Positions 33,908 to 46,600 of a stretch of DNA of 64,000 bases are shown piece after piece. The notes under the pieces are model-generated. The model searched no databases, had not been told where the DNA came from, and saw nothing but the letters and a program-made list of their open reading frames with translations. How positions within the stretch are numbered: position 1 is the stretch's first letter; each line of letters begins with the position of its first letter. The stretch spans positions 4,526,001-4,590,000 of the forward strand of contig JAJTUQ010000003.1 of NCBI GenBank assembly GCA_021399445.1, written 5' to 3'. This DNA is from Xylogone sp. PMI_703 (taxonomy: Eukaryota; Ascomycota; Leotiomycetes). The position numbers were made by a program, and so were the translations under genes.

Positions 33908-35710
33908 TCAAGTAGCATGTACCTTCCTTCCCTCTACCAAAGTTACTGGTCCAATGTAATGCTTGCGGGCGATAGCTGCATAATACAAAAGGGAAATGAG
34001 CAGAACAGAGACAAAGATAACGGAGGCCCAGTTGAACCCGGCGGCAGTGACTGGATAGACTTGGGGCCAGAAGCTCCAGAAGAAGCTCCAAAATGCGTAG
34101 GTGACTGCAAGGGCGTTGATCGGAATTCCGAATTTACCCAAAGAGAACTGAGCACTAGGGAGTGTCTCTGGATAACAGATTCTCCTCCATAACAAGCATC
34201 CTATGCTGAGGCAGTAGCATTGCAGCAGGGCAACAGTCAATAGTGATGTGATGGCGTAAAATGCGACGGGACTGCCAATATATATGAGAGCAAGGCATAT
34301 ACTGACGACACTTGTGAGTATGCAAGCATTCTGTGGAATTTTACGTTTCCTATCAACCGCCGATATCCAATTGGAATAAGGCAGCCCCTGATCGCGGGCA
34401 AATGCGAAGAGATCGCGACTAACAGCCGCAAGGTACGTGATATTTGAGCAGATGAGCAACACAACAACAATAACAAGTATGACCGTCATCCAGCCATCGG
34501 ACATTGATTGCCGAAGGACATAGATTGTTGGATAAAGCGTAGGGTCGGCAAGAGCGTCACTAACAACTGGGATGTGATAGCAGATTGTCAGGATAGCTGG
34601 GAAGATCAGGCAAAAGTTAACCACGTAAATGCTCATCATTGCCCTCGGGACTGATCGAGCAGCATCTTTGACCTCTTCTGCCATATGTGCAGCCTAGACC
34701 ACATTCAGTTCTTTGATGAAGATGACCAAGAAGTAAGAAACCTACCGTATCAACCCCCACCTGAGTATAAATTCCGGAAAGTTGGCCGATCATTATGGAA
34801 AGAGAAAGATTAGACCAGCCTCCTGAGTTTTCGAACCCAGTCCAAACTTGCTTGGAGGGAACCCTTGGTGCGTTGACCCAGATAGGAATAATAAATGCAA
34901 GATACGCCATGACGTGAATAGCAAACACAATGTTTTGCCAATGCGGAAGGACCTTCGCACCGAAGACGTTTCCAACAAAAGCAATAGCTACAGCACCGGT
35001 AACTAAGAGCGTTGCGTGCCAGGAGGGGAATGTGTAGGTCGGGATGTTGATGGAGATGATAGATTGAATCAGAGTGCCAACAAGGAAAACGCCAATTGCA
35101 TTCCCTGATTGCCATGCTAGCGTTGATGTCCAACTGGACAATATCAGCGAGCGAACGTACAGTAGAATTTGAATGGCTAGACAGCATGGTGGACCTACCC
35201 CGTTAAGTAACTCAGGATCTTCTGGCAATTTTCGGGTGCAAATTCACTAACCCAGTGGTACTGGGCTCCCGCAATGGGCGCCATGCTGGCCATCTCCGCC
35301 ATACTCAAGTAGATAGGGCCAAAGCCAGCAAAGTTCCAAAGAACGGAGTAGACTAGAGCCGGCCGACCACCATCCGTAAGTCCTGGGGTGATTTCGAAAA
35401 GACCGATTTCCCACGCCGCAGTGGCGATAGCAACAAAGGATGCCACGGAGAGTAGGCGAAAGTGCCGAATGAGTTCCTGGTTACGTCCCATACGTCGCAT
35501 ATTTTCGCTATCATCGCGAGTGGACTTGGTAGTCATATTCTGTTCATCAATATCCTCGAGGACATCATTTTGGCCAGTCTCAGCAGTAATAGCTGTCGCA
35601 ACGCCACCTTTCTCCCAACCCAAATCGTTGCTGTATCTATTTCCAGAAGGATAGTGTATCATTCCTACCACATCTGAGTTCGGGCCTGCCGGTGGCGGCA
35701 CTAGAGACAT
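33908..35710 (-). CDS. Amino-acid / GABA permease (APC superfamily)
   Basis: Three exons, 35710-35199, 35133-34746 and 34693-33908; 561 aa. A hydrophilic N-terminus of about 80 residues is followed by about 12 membrane segments. Junctions restore SYLTG-WTSTLAWQ and GVDT-AAHMAEEVKDA. The second is the conserved amphipathic loop (HMAEEVxDAxRxVPRAM) of fungal choline/GABA/amino-acid permeases of the Hnm1/Uga4 group. The first helix pair carries the ALVYSVLWNFAGFGPIYLSMAEMASMAP signature in the same family. A plasma-membrane or vacuolar amine/amino-acid importer is likely; the exact substrate cannot be read. Confidence 0.88.
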
Positions 35711-36470
35711 CTTGAATGATGAGAAATAAAGAGTAAGATGAGTAGTACCTGCCTAGCTTAGGAAGAAGCGATACAAAAATATCAGAGGTAATAGAACGAA
35801 AATGTGGTGCGATGAAGAAGATCCACTTGGCCGTCGGCTCGTTCCTGGCCGCGTGCTACAGGTATTGGCTCGTCCATGCATCAATTATGCCTAAAGGTAT
35901 CCCTGCGGGATGATAGGTGGTTTACGGAAGAAGGTCCGTGTTGGAAGTTCCAACAATTGGGCATCTCACGATGCTATTTAGGAAGGTGTAAGATCCTAGC
36001 GACGTGCTGTGCAGCCACGGAATGGGGAGCCTGGTAAACGGCCTAGAAGAGTCAAGCAATTTAGTTTCGATATGGGCCCTGAGAATGAAACGTTGTGCCT
36101 AGTCTTTCAAGGGTGTAATTCGTCGAGATCTCACATAAAGTTCTTACTATTGAACAGCAAGGACCACCTGCACTGAGGGGTGAGAGTTAACCCTGTATGT
36201 GCATAGTAAGCAGTAATTATCATTTGTAAATCAATAAAGAAGAAGGGTTAATGCTGAGACTCACTGTATATATAGATACTAAGGATCTATGACGGATAAG
36301 GCGCATTTGCTGCTACCGTCAGTGAATTATCGGTTATGATGAAGGAATATATATTGATCTTTAGCATTGAGATATTTGTAAGCTGTAGGGAAATGAGTTG
36401 CTAAAGAGGTATATATGTGGCATGATCAATTCCAAACACAAATTAAAGCTCTATATAATTTGAGAAATTA
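35711..36470. other. Intergenic, nothing recognised
   Basis: Permease promoter side and the 3' flank of the next gene. No coding signal or repeat recognised. Confidence 0.6.
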
Positions 36471-39019
36471 CTAATGCGTCCCGAAATGATCAATGAGGTC
36501 TGAGTTATCCTCAACATCGTCGTCGCTACTATTCAACTCACTAGACCTGCGCTCAAATACTGGCTCGAAAAATATCGTTCCGCTCGCTCCCAGTTCCATC
36601 ATCTGTCGTAGACCATTCATCACGACACGCTTCTTAGTAACCCAGGCCGTGTCGCCACTTGTCGTGCCGAACTTTGCACTATATACCGGGCTGTCTAGGC
36701 TTATGTTGACCTTTGTTATTTGATCTTGTGGTACTTGTTTGAGTCTTGCAATGCTTCCTATGATGTCTGTGATAGTAGTAGTACTATTGATAAATTTGAT
36801 ACCATCTTCCCAATGTATGATCTCGTATCTTGGATGATGTGTCACAATGAATAGCACCAGGGAGCCTTTGGGCTGTGGCCTCGCAGATGACGAAGCAGAT
36901 ACATTTGGAGTGACAGCAATCTGTTCTCGAGTGCGCTGTGCGGGTGAAGTATCCTCGGGCGGCACTGGGGACGAAGTATTGCCATCGCTGTTGTCTAATC
37001 TTTCTGGCGGTTCTTGTCCCAGATGTGTAGAGTCCGGAGCTGGGGTCGAAGCAGTGATAACTCTATCTTCTGACGTGTGTGTACAATTGGGACTCTTTTC
37101 AGAAGGCCGATCAGATGCCGACTTTTCCACAGTGAGTGTTGCTTCCGGGGCCAACACCTCCGCATTATCCCTCCGCATGAGGACTTGCTCTATGTATCCC
37201 ATCACATTCATATTTTTGTCCGCAGACTTATCTATCAAGCTTCGTAGCATGCTCTCGGGCACTAATACTAGAGCAGCTGCGGCTCTAGCCGCCGTATCTT
37301 TGCCCGACTGCTTCGGTATGGTGTCTCTGACTACTTGAACAGTTTCCTTTGCGGGATTTCCAGCAATAGAAGGCGTCGCAGCCGGAGCTAATTGTTCGAT
37401 TGCTGAAATAGCCTCGCTCTGGTTCAAAGTCGGAGACGAGGCATGATCACTAGTTGGAGACGTGAAGCAAGCTGTAGATATAACCTGTGAAATCATTGCA
37501 GCTTGTGTAGCTGGTGTAATAGTCGACAGCTCGGGAACCGTCCAGGATTGAGATGCCTGCGGGGGGAGACGTATGTTCAATTCGTTGGCAGCAATGCCAG
37601 CAGTAAGGGGTACTGGCAGGAGTGCCGAACTATGAGACGGTACTGAGCTCTGTGACTGAGAGATTGATTCGAGTGTAGGGAGAGCTTGAGTTATAGACCC
37701 AACTTCCAACGGCGTAACATTGGCTTCATTTGTTGGAAGCATATTAGACGACAAAACTCGAGGTTCCGATTGAGCAGCTTGAGATTGTTGAGCATTGTTT
37801 GTAGCCTTATGTGGTCTGCCTACTCTCTTTGTACCTGTGGTGGTTTTCCTCTGGGGTTTTTTGTTGACTTGGTTTGCCTGTTGAATCATGAGGGGTGTAG
37901 ATGGCTGCTGGAATTGAAAGGAAGTCTCAGCGATTGATGTGACGCTAATACGACTTGGCTGTGCTTCAGAAGTTCTGAACGTGATATCCTGCTCGCTAGC
38001 TTCAGTGATACTTGTCATCATTTCGCTGGCTCCTCCCGTCTCCAATATCCTGGAATTGCCGTTTGCGTTAATATAACTACGACTTATCAAACCCTGTGAA
38101 AACCCTGGCGGCACAGGTACTACTAACATCTTTCTTGATATCTCTTGACCATCATGTTTATCGCTGACATCTTGTATGTGAGCAAGCGTTCTTTTGCGCA
38201 GGTTCCTCTTAGATGAGTTGATATCCTATTATATATTGTTAGACTCATGACGAGAAATGTGTGCTATAGTTCTAACTTGCCGGTTCGCTTGGGTCATCAT
38301 ATGTATCACCTGCTAGAGAAGGAGTATAATTGCTGATTTGAGAGCTGGATGTTGTTGGTCTATTCGCCCAGTTAAAAGTAAATTCAAGTATTATAGGCCT
38401 CAGTTACTCACCTTGAAAACGGTGATGTCGGCGGGCTAATCGCTTCAACTGGTATATTTGCTAGTACAGGACTGTTCGGCACTACCTCCTGGCACGGACG
38501 TCGTTTACTATGAAGAGGAAGCAAGTTGCGTCTCCAGAATATTTCAGTCAACAGTTTGACAATTCTATGGTGAATTTTTTTATTAGTGCTCTCCTGTATC
38601 TCCTTTGTGACTATCCAAGATATGAAATGGCATAGATACTTTTCTCTGTCCTCAGGATAGCTCAAGTCGTGAGATCTCGCCCAACTACGACCTGGCGACC
38701 AGAAACGAAGATCATTGCGCTCTTTCTCATCATCAACAAATCGCCCGGCCATGTTTTGCAGCTCTTCATAGACTTGCGGATCTTCCCATTTCATTAAAGT
38801 AGTTGCAGGTTGATTGCTCCTAGTCACATATGAATCTCTCCAGTTATTTATAGCATCATAGAACTCTTGAACAACTTTCTGTGAAGCTCTTTCGAGGCCG
38901 AGTTCATTAAACAGTTGCTGCATTGAAGACCAGTCGACCTGCATGGCACGTGTTGGACAGTGAGCTGCCAAACGGATGACTTCATGAGGAATGTATTTGA
39001 CAATAGCATTGTGGAGGAA
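36471..39019 (-). CDS. Large hypothetical protein, Ser/Pro-rich with AT-hook-like motif
   Basis: A multi-exon gene whose borders are only partly solved. Firm parts are an exon of about 38408-39019 (frame open to an acceptor at 39020-39021, giving FLHNAIVKYIPHEVIRLAAH before the first internal Met) and a terminal exon 36471-38225 that starts at acceptor 38226. A short exon probably lies near 38290-38370. An upstream first exon with the true ATG is not identified. The N-terminal block is helical and acidic, with no known family. The middle is low-complexity Ser/Thr/Gln/Pro with KRVGRPHK, an AT-hook-like GRP core. The C-terminal 110 residues (LVLFIVTHHPRYEIIHW... to ASGTIFFEPVFE) look folded. 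A nuclear role is a guess from the AT hook. Confidence 0.5.
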
Positions 39020-41229
39020 CTATCCAGGCTTGCAGTTTCGATAAAATATGATTCAAATACTAAACCACCCTTCTAGGACTCGAGTAATTCCGACCTGTTG
39101 GTGGCTGGCGCCAGGATTTTCAAGGAGCCACTTGCGGCGTTTTGATCACGTTTCTTTTTCCAAGACACCCTGGATCCTCATGAACTGTTCGCTCTCAACG
39201 TTTTTACATGAGATGCGGAGACACACTTCACTGCGGAGAGTGTATCGCATGCATGGCCTTGCTCCAGTCACAGCCGCAGAAATCCGAGGAGGTGCACAGA
39301 ACAAAATCGGACGGCGATAGAATCTCCTATATGCATATTGTTTCTGTGTCATGGCGGATGCATTTCCCCCGACCCTTCGATGCATGAACCCTTTGGCGCG
39401 GGTGCCACAATGACTGCGCTGGCATTGACCTAATGAAAATAAGGAGATTGTAATGAAGATCGTGCACCGTGGTTAGAGTCATTGTGTCTTCCTGACGATG
39501 AGCATGGGGTGGCCTCCACCAACAGCCCCTATCTCCTCTTCCAAGTTACCTTCGACAAGATTCTTCGCGGTCCAGGCAGAGTAGCGGTGTATCCGAATAA
39601 CTGGGCTCATTCAGCTCTCAACTAGTTGCTTTGACTACAATGGAATACCTGTACTAATGGTCTGCAGTTGGCGTATTCTTTGTTGAGCCGTTGAAGTTGG
39701 CCCATGCCTTCCAGAGCCTTGTAATAGTCATTTTTGGGTGCTGATTGCCTCTCCTGCCAAGAAATCGAGCCCCTCTGCACCAGCCCCCAATCCTGCAACT
39801 TTATCATCATAGTATTATTTGTTGCCTCCGAGATAGCGTCCCGCGGCTGGCGCGATGCATCAATAATTCCCTGTGTACTGTGTAACAATAATAACCGCCC
39901 ATGCTCATCTTACCGTGAAAGCAGCGTGATTGTCTTCAACGCGTTGAGCCTGTGGAAGTCAGTCAATTACACTAACAGTCCAGTCCTACGGCTTGATTGA
40001 AGTACGGCGATAATTTAAGAGCCCATATGCCTGAAGTACACAAGTTGCTGTGGGTCGACTTTGGCCTCACGCAGACGCCCGGAGGAACAGATGTTTAAGA
40101 AGTCCTTTATGCCACTTTCATGCCATAACCATAGACAGAACAACGTGTAGCTTTCCGCAAAGGTCGTTGCTTTATTTACAGGTGATTTTGAAGGGGATTA
40201 AATATTGTCTTTATAATTGTAGGGTTCCAGCGGCAAGGCCAATAAGCAATTGACTTTTAAGAATCTTGAGCAACTGATACAGTACTGCAGTATAGTCCAC
40301 GCATAATAAAAGTAAGCTACGTGTATGCCCATAGATGCACTGGAACCTAACATTCTCGAATCTAGCCAATTTTGTACACTGTCCACAGATGGGTGGGAAG
40401 CCGCTTTTGAATGTTCTCCAGGACAAATCTGGTTAAGCTCCTATACGGATCATGGATTACATATATTTTGCAGAGCAAAACAAAGTTTCGCATTTCTAAA
40501 TTTCAGAACTATGCCCACGATCGTTTTGAGTGTGAGGTCTCTTCACTGTAGCGCAGTAGCAACAGCAGCACTTGCCTAAAAGCAGTACTGTTTATCTAAA
40601 TACTTTTGAAACTCCCCCTTGGTTCTTGTATAAACGGCTGGCAAGAGATACCTGGAATCTGGGGTATTTACGTACCCGCATGAATCTTCAGGGCTTAGTG
40701 TGCGGGGAAAATTGTTGTTGGAGAGACCCACCTTTGATACAGCACCAGTAAAAGACATCCTGGCTCCTAACTAAAGGCGTGTGTAGGGTTTTGAGCCATT
40801 GTCACGACATGATATAATGTTTGTTTAATTTTCAACGAGACCTCTCTTTAGGACCAGGTAATTATTGGCTTCGTTTCCTTGCAACTTGGTGATGGTTTGT
40901 TTTATCAAATTTCCACTCTAACGGACATAGTTTTTGCTCTGTCGGCAAAGCTAGATTAAGCTAGATTAAGTTTTGGTGGGTTCCAAGTTATCATTTTCTC
41001 CAACTCGTAGCCCATTCTTGATTCATTTATGCCTTGCTAGCTCTCGCACTGAAAGCCGTTATTGCCGCTCATTGCCATCTGAGTTACCCCATTTATGCGT
41101 GCTCCTGCACAGGATTTGGGGCATTATTCAAATCCAAATTTTGTCACTTGAATCCGTTCATTCTTAAACGCATCTAACAATTGAATTTGGAATATTTCTT
41201 CATATAAAGGAGCCCGGCTCACAACAAAC
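39020..41229. other. Intergenic, no supported gene
   Basis: More than 2 kb without a convincing gene; may contain the unidentified first exon of the preceding gene (39023-39400). Short frames near 39600-39900 and 40300-40580 lack family resemblance. The SDR promoter is at the right end. Confidence 0.4.
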
Positions 41230-42204
41230 ATGGTTGCCATCTATACAGATCTCAAAGACAAAGTTGTCCTGGTAACCGGCATTGGTCAAGCGCCTCAAAG
41301 CCATGATCCTGATATGTGGGGAAATGGGGCGGCAACAGCCAAGATGTTTGCCCAAAACGGAGCAAAGGTTTTCGGCTGTGATGTCAACCTAGAGGCTGCT
41401 GAACATACCAAGACGCGTATTCTGTCCGAAATAAAGGACGCAACTGTGGATGTTATATCTACGGATGTAACGAGCTCTGCTGATGTGCGGAAACTTTTCA
41501 ATGCTGTCATTGAGAAGCACGGGAGAATTGATATTCTAGTATGTAATGTTGGTAAATCAGCGCCTGGTGGACCGGTCGAGATGTCTGAGGAGGTATGTTA
41601 AAAGTATTGCTTTGCATACCTTAGATTGTATTAATAGGTGTCAATTCTTATTTTTGGACAGATATGGCATAACCAATTGGATGTCAATCTTACTTCAGTA
41701 TATCATTGCTGCCATGAAGCTCTTCCCATCATGGAAAAACAAGGATCGGGCGTAATCAATCTCATCTCCTCTGCAGCGGCGATTGGATATGTGGGGAAAG
41801 TGCAAATTGGATATTCTACTACCAAAGCGGCACTTCTTAATTTTGCAAAAGTTATTGGAGTTTCATATGCTAGAAAGGGTATCCGGTTGGTTTATCTCGA
41901 TTATCAGACTCTTCTCCATAAGTTTACTAGACTTAACTAATCGAGGGACTATAGGTGCAATGCCATAGTGCCAGGACTGATTCATACTCCACTTGTAGAA
42001 AGACTAGCGAAGGAATTCAAAGGAGGAAATTATGAAGCACATGTTGCAGGCAGAAATAACGCTGTTCCTCAGGGCCATATGGGATCTGCGTTCGATGTAG
42101 CGAACGCAAACGTATTCTTAGCATCTGATTCTGCATCTCATATTACTGCTACTCATCTAACGGTTGATGGCGGTTTATGCTCGGTTTTAACAATGAATGG
42201 GTGA
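41230..42204 (+). CDS. Short-chain dehydrogenase/reductase (SDR)
   Basis: Three exons, 41230-41592, 41662-41885 and 41955-42204, 278 aa. A classical Rossmann start is followed by an unusual coenzyme motif: TG is separated from the GNGxA helix start by about 11 residues (IGQAPQSHDPDMW). Other landmarks are normal: CDVN acidic end of strand 2, STDVTS, LVCNVG (the NNAG position), catalytic Ser in ISSAAA, YSTTK (YxxxK), and VPGLIHTP and the C-terminal HLTVDGG. Both splice sites restore the family sequence (EE-IWHNQLDVNL; GIR-CNAIVPG). NAD(P)-dependent oxidoreductase of a 3-oxoacyl-ACP-reductase-like subgroup; substrate unknown. Confidence 0.88.
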
Positions 42205-43634
42205 AGAGGCTTTGACTAGAGGAGATCAATGGGAAATAGTCACAGTGAATGATAAATTCCCCCTGAAATAACTTAAATTGGAAACTTTGTTAACTATAAA
42301 TGGTAATTAGTCTTCATTGTAGCGTGAAACCTCCATGTTGAGATAATATTAGGCAATTTTCATATTAAATAATCAAGTCATCGTACGTCGGTTCTTTGTT
42401 TGAGTCTTCACAATAAACTGCCTAGCCTGCAATACATAGACTGAAGTTCCAAAGGAGAAACCAACATGTGAGCTTATAACTTATCTTATAACACAAAGGC
42501 CAGTATCTGGCGAACGGGCTTAGCCGCCCAACAACTAGCTGCCGGGTGTTCCGAGGCTGCAAAAGGCAGTTCCCACCTATAATTCTGGAGATTAAAGATC
42601 ATTTTATGTTCTATCCTGGAACTTAGCTATTGGCTATACACCGTTGTATCACCCTGGCTCGGTCAATATCCGTCAGAGGCGCCGACTGTCAAGAGTGAAG
42701 AAAGGTCAAGATGCGACAGTACAGCGTGTATTTAATACTAAGCTTCAAGGAACAATACAGATTGATCTCTGGCCTTCTAAATTCAGGAACGGATCACTAC
42801 ATTTGTGGGCGCGACCTTCCCAATAACCAGCTATATAGTGATTATACTGTCCTTATCCGCGTGCCAACCATGCTGATTCGTGTTTACGGCCATACCCACT
42901 GTGCTGGCTCTCACGCTCTGACAATATCATCAACTACAGTGCTGTCGCCATTCCCTGATCTCTTTCATTCCGTGTAACTCACCCATCCCATAGCTTGTTG
43001 CTTATTCTGGAAAAATCTGCCTTTATTAATACACACAACTTCAATGAGCCTTAACTTGCGATTGTTGCATTTAAGTAGCTCAATATAACCCCGCTGCTTT
43101 GCAGGCTTGGGATGCATTAGTTTGAGGCCTCCCGCTCAAAATGTCACCCTTCTAATTTTTACGGCAGCCAATTCTTTTCTTACGAACTTCCTATTGGGCT
43201 ACATTTTTTGAGTATGGTTGGTTCCGTCCATGGATAACACCACAAAACAAATTCGTGGTTCGACAAAGAGGACTGTGCGACCCACCCATCTGCGTAATTC
43301 CAGCCTCGAGACCTGCTTTATTTACTGGATTTTGGTAGGTCAATAATACTGTTGTTTGCAAGTCATGGAATACATATGCATTGCATCTGCGTTTGACGGA
43401 GTTGGGCACTCTAGGAGCTGCCGCTGGATAAAAATACGTTGCACCAAATGCGAGGTATTAATCATTTCTTCTCTAGTCCCCCTACTTCTGTTCAAGAGCT
43501 CGTGCAACAAGTATAACATGCAAGTGCATTCCCATTTCTATAAATATTATTCTGCTCCTTTAGAGATTCTTCTGGCGACGTCAGAAGGGTGACTTTGTTA
43601 TACGTCTGTCTTCGAACTTCAGTGGGACTTTACA
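42205..43634. other. Intergenic, nothing recognised
   Basis: About 1.4 kb between the SDR and the helicase gene. No protein family, tRNA or repeat found; the right end must hold the helicase promoter. Confidence 0.5.
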
Positions 43635-46600
43635 ATGGCCGACAGACGCAGTAACGCTCGAAGTGGTAGACTGCGGAATCTGTTCACCGGCATCCTCTCT
43701 GGAAAGCAAAGTATCACCACTACAAATGCAAGCCTATTCCTAGAAGCAATATGCGATCAGACAGATCCCACAACATGTGTCCAAAGGCTTATTAGTAGCG
43801 CTGGAGGACTACATGCGTTGAAGTTAGCACTTTGGAGCAATACATCGCTGCCATTTATCAACAACCACTTCGCGAATCTTCTTAAATATCTTCAACCTCC
43901 AGAGTTAAAGAGTATTTGTGGAGGTGCTGTTTTACGCCAAGTCATTTGTGAAATTGTCGAGCCTCCTCTCGCTTGGAATGCGCTGGTCGCGGCTGTAAAA
44001 TCGAGGGAGGCCAACGACAGTGCCTTAGACGGATTCTCATGGCTCCTCCTACAGCTTGTCACGTCTTTGCCTGTCAAGCAGGTGCTTGTGTATTGTGAGA
44101 TTATTAGAGACCCTGCGGTTTACGTTCAACTTATTGCATCTCCACTGGAACACGTTCGCACCAGAACACATAGAATAATCCATATTGCCCAGACTGTTAC
44201 GACAACCCATGAACCAAGTATAGATGGGCCAGGGGGCCGTCATGATAATGACTTTGCAGAGATTCAGAAGATTGCTATCCTCCCCACTCGGGACGAGCTT
44301 GAAGCCAAAAACCCTTTCCTACGTCGGGCGACTGATGTTCATGAGGATGAAAGCAGATCGACTAATCTGGCCTTGCATATTGATAATCAGTTTCGACTGC
44401 TCCGAGAGGATATGCTCCGTGAACTACGTGAGGAGATACAGAGTGCTACCAAATCCAAAAAAGGGCGTGGAAGGGGACTGTGTATCGAGAACTTACGTAT
44501 ACACAATGTTCTCTGCGACGAACGTGATCCTTGGTCCTTTCAGTTTCTATGCAAGGATGATCTCTCCCAATTGAAAGGAAAAGAAACCTCATCTCGTAAG
44601 CGCTTCATCAAAGAGAATACAAGATTCCTGAAGCACCAATCCATAGCATGTGTAATGGTGGAGCAGTCTTTGATAACATTAGCAACGTTGGTGCGAAACT
44701 ATGATCTTCTGGTACAGACTCCCCCGATTATTTGTTTACAAATTCCTGGAGAAGCGGCACAGAAAGTTATACCAGTATTACTCACAAACACAATTAAAAT
44801 CATTCAGTTAAACACTGCTGTATTCTCATATGAACCTGTTCTCAAGCAGCTGCAAGAAATCAAAGAGTTATCGTTAGAGAGTGACATTCTACATTGGAAA
44901 CGTGGAAGCGATATACCAGCCCCTTCATACTCACTGTCGAAAGAAATTACCCAAACTTTAATCAGTATTGAAAAGGACCATACGAAAGACCTTTGCGGAG
45001 TTCTGGATCTCAAGAAGCCGACAAAGCTCGATAAAGCGCAAGCGACATGTTTCATTGCTGGCCTTCGCCAGAGAGTAAGCTTGATTCAGGGGCCTCCAGG
45101 TACCAAGCTTAGATATACTTTAAGCACTTTCGTACCGTAGCTAATATATCGAATAGGGACCGGGAAGTCATTTATTGGATCATTGATTACAAAAGCAATC
45201 CATAAGCACTCCTCAGAGAAGATCCTAGTTGTGTGCTACACTCATCATGCTCTTGACCAATTCTTGGAAGATTTGTTGAATTTGGGAATACCTGAGACCG
45301 ATATGGTTCGCCTAGGGTCCGCTACTAGAGCAACCGCTCGAACGGAGGCACTTTCATTAAAGGAGATGCGACAGTCTATCAGAATCAACCATGACCAATG
45401 GAAAATGTTGAATTCACAGAAAGATCGGGCTAGGGAAGATGCCCAAAATCTTCACAAAATGTTCCCAGAGTTAATAGCTAAATGGCAAAATTCCGATATA
45501 ATGGAGCACCTTGAGTTTAAAGCAGATGGTCCTCCATTTTTCGAAGCATTTTGGGTGCCCCAGGAGGAGGACGGCTGGGATCGAGTAGATAATAGGGGCA
45601 AAGCTGTTGATGAATTCTACCTGCTTAACCAGTGGTGCCGGGGATTAGATGCAGGAATATATAAAGGAATGGTTGAGGAGACATTTGAAGAGATCTGGGA
45701 AATGAATAGTCAAGAGCGGGAACAGCTTATGAACGGCTGGTTTTCTGAAATGCTACAGGAGCGCACATCTAGATTCCACGAAGCAGGAGTGAGTTATGAT
45801 GCGTCGCTTGATAAAATTCAAGCCGTCTATATGGAGAAAGACCTTCAAGTAATGCGAGGGAAGCGCATAATTGGATGTACCACGACGGCTGCAGCAAAGT
45901 ATGTCAAAACCATTCAGTCAATCTCGCCTGGAGTACTTCTTGTTGAAGAGGCTGGGGAGATATTGGAAAGCCATGTCCTTACGGCTCTGGGGCCAGAAAC
46001 AAAACAACTGGTCTTAATTGGCGACCACAAACAGTTACGCCCGAGAGTACATTATGATCTCAGCGTAGAAAAGGGAGATGGTTACGACTTAAATCGCTCG
46101 CTGTTTGAAAGACTTGTCCTCAAAGACTATCCTCATCATGTCCTTTATCAACAGCATCGTATGCGGCCGGAACTCTCAGCCCTTGTGAGGCAAATAACAT
46201 ACCCTGAGCTTGTGGATGCCCCAAGCACTCGCGGCCGGCCTGACTTGAGAGGATTTTTGGATAATCTAATATTCGTAAACCACAGTCAAGCAGAGATCGA
46301 ACTCCAAGGCGTTCCGGACTGGAAAGACGGCGGATCAACCTCATCGAAGAAAAACTTGTTCGAGGCAAAGATGACGCTTAAATGCGTTCGTTATCTTGGC
46401 CAGCAGGGTTATCGGACGGATAATATTGTCATATTAACTCCTTACCTTGGTCAACTACGACTCCTACTTGATGAGTTGAAACAAGATAATGACCCTGTGC
46501 TCAATGACCTCGACTCGTATGACCTAGTTCGTGCTGGACTGATGCCCGCTGCATCGGCAAATGTGAAAAAGCCGCGAATTCGGATATCCACAATTGGTAA

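Noticed and set aside
39146..39888. Short minus-strand frames between the unknown gene and the SDR
   Set aside because: No family resemblance and no clear splice links; one may hide a first exon, but support is too weak.
42644..42977. Overlapping frames in the SDR/helicase spacer
   Set aside because: Short, different frames overlapping each other, no recognisable motif.
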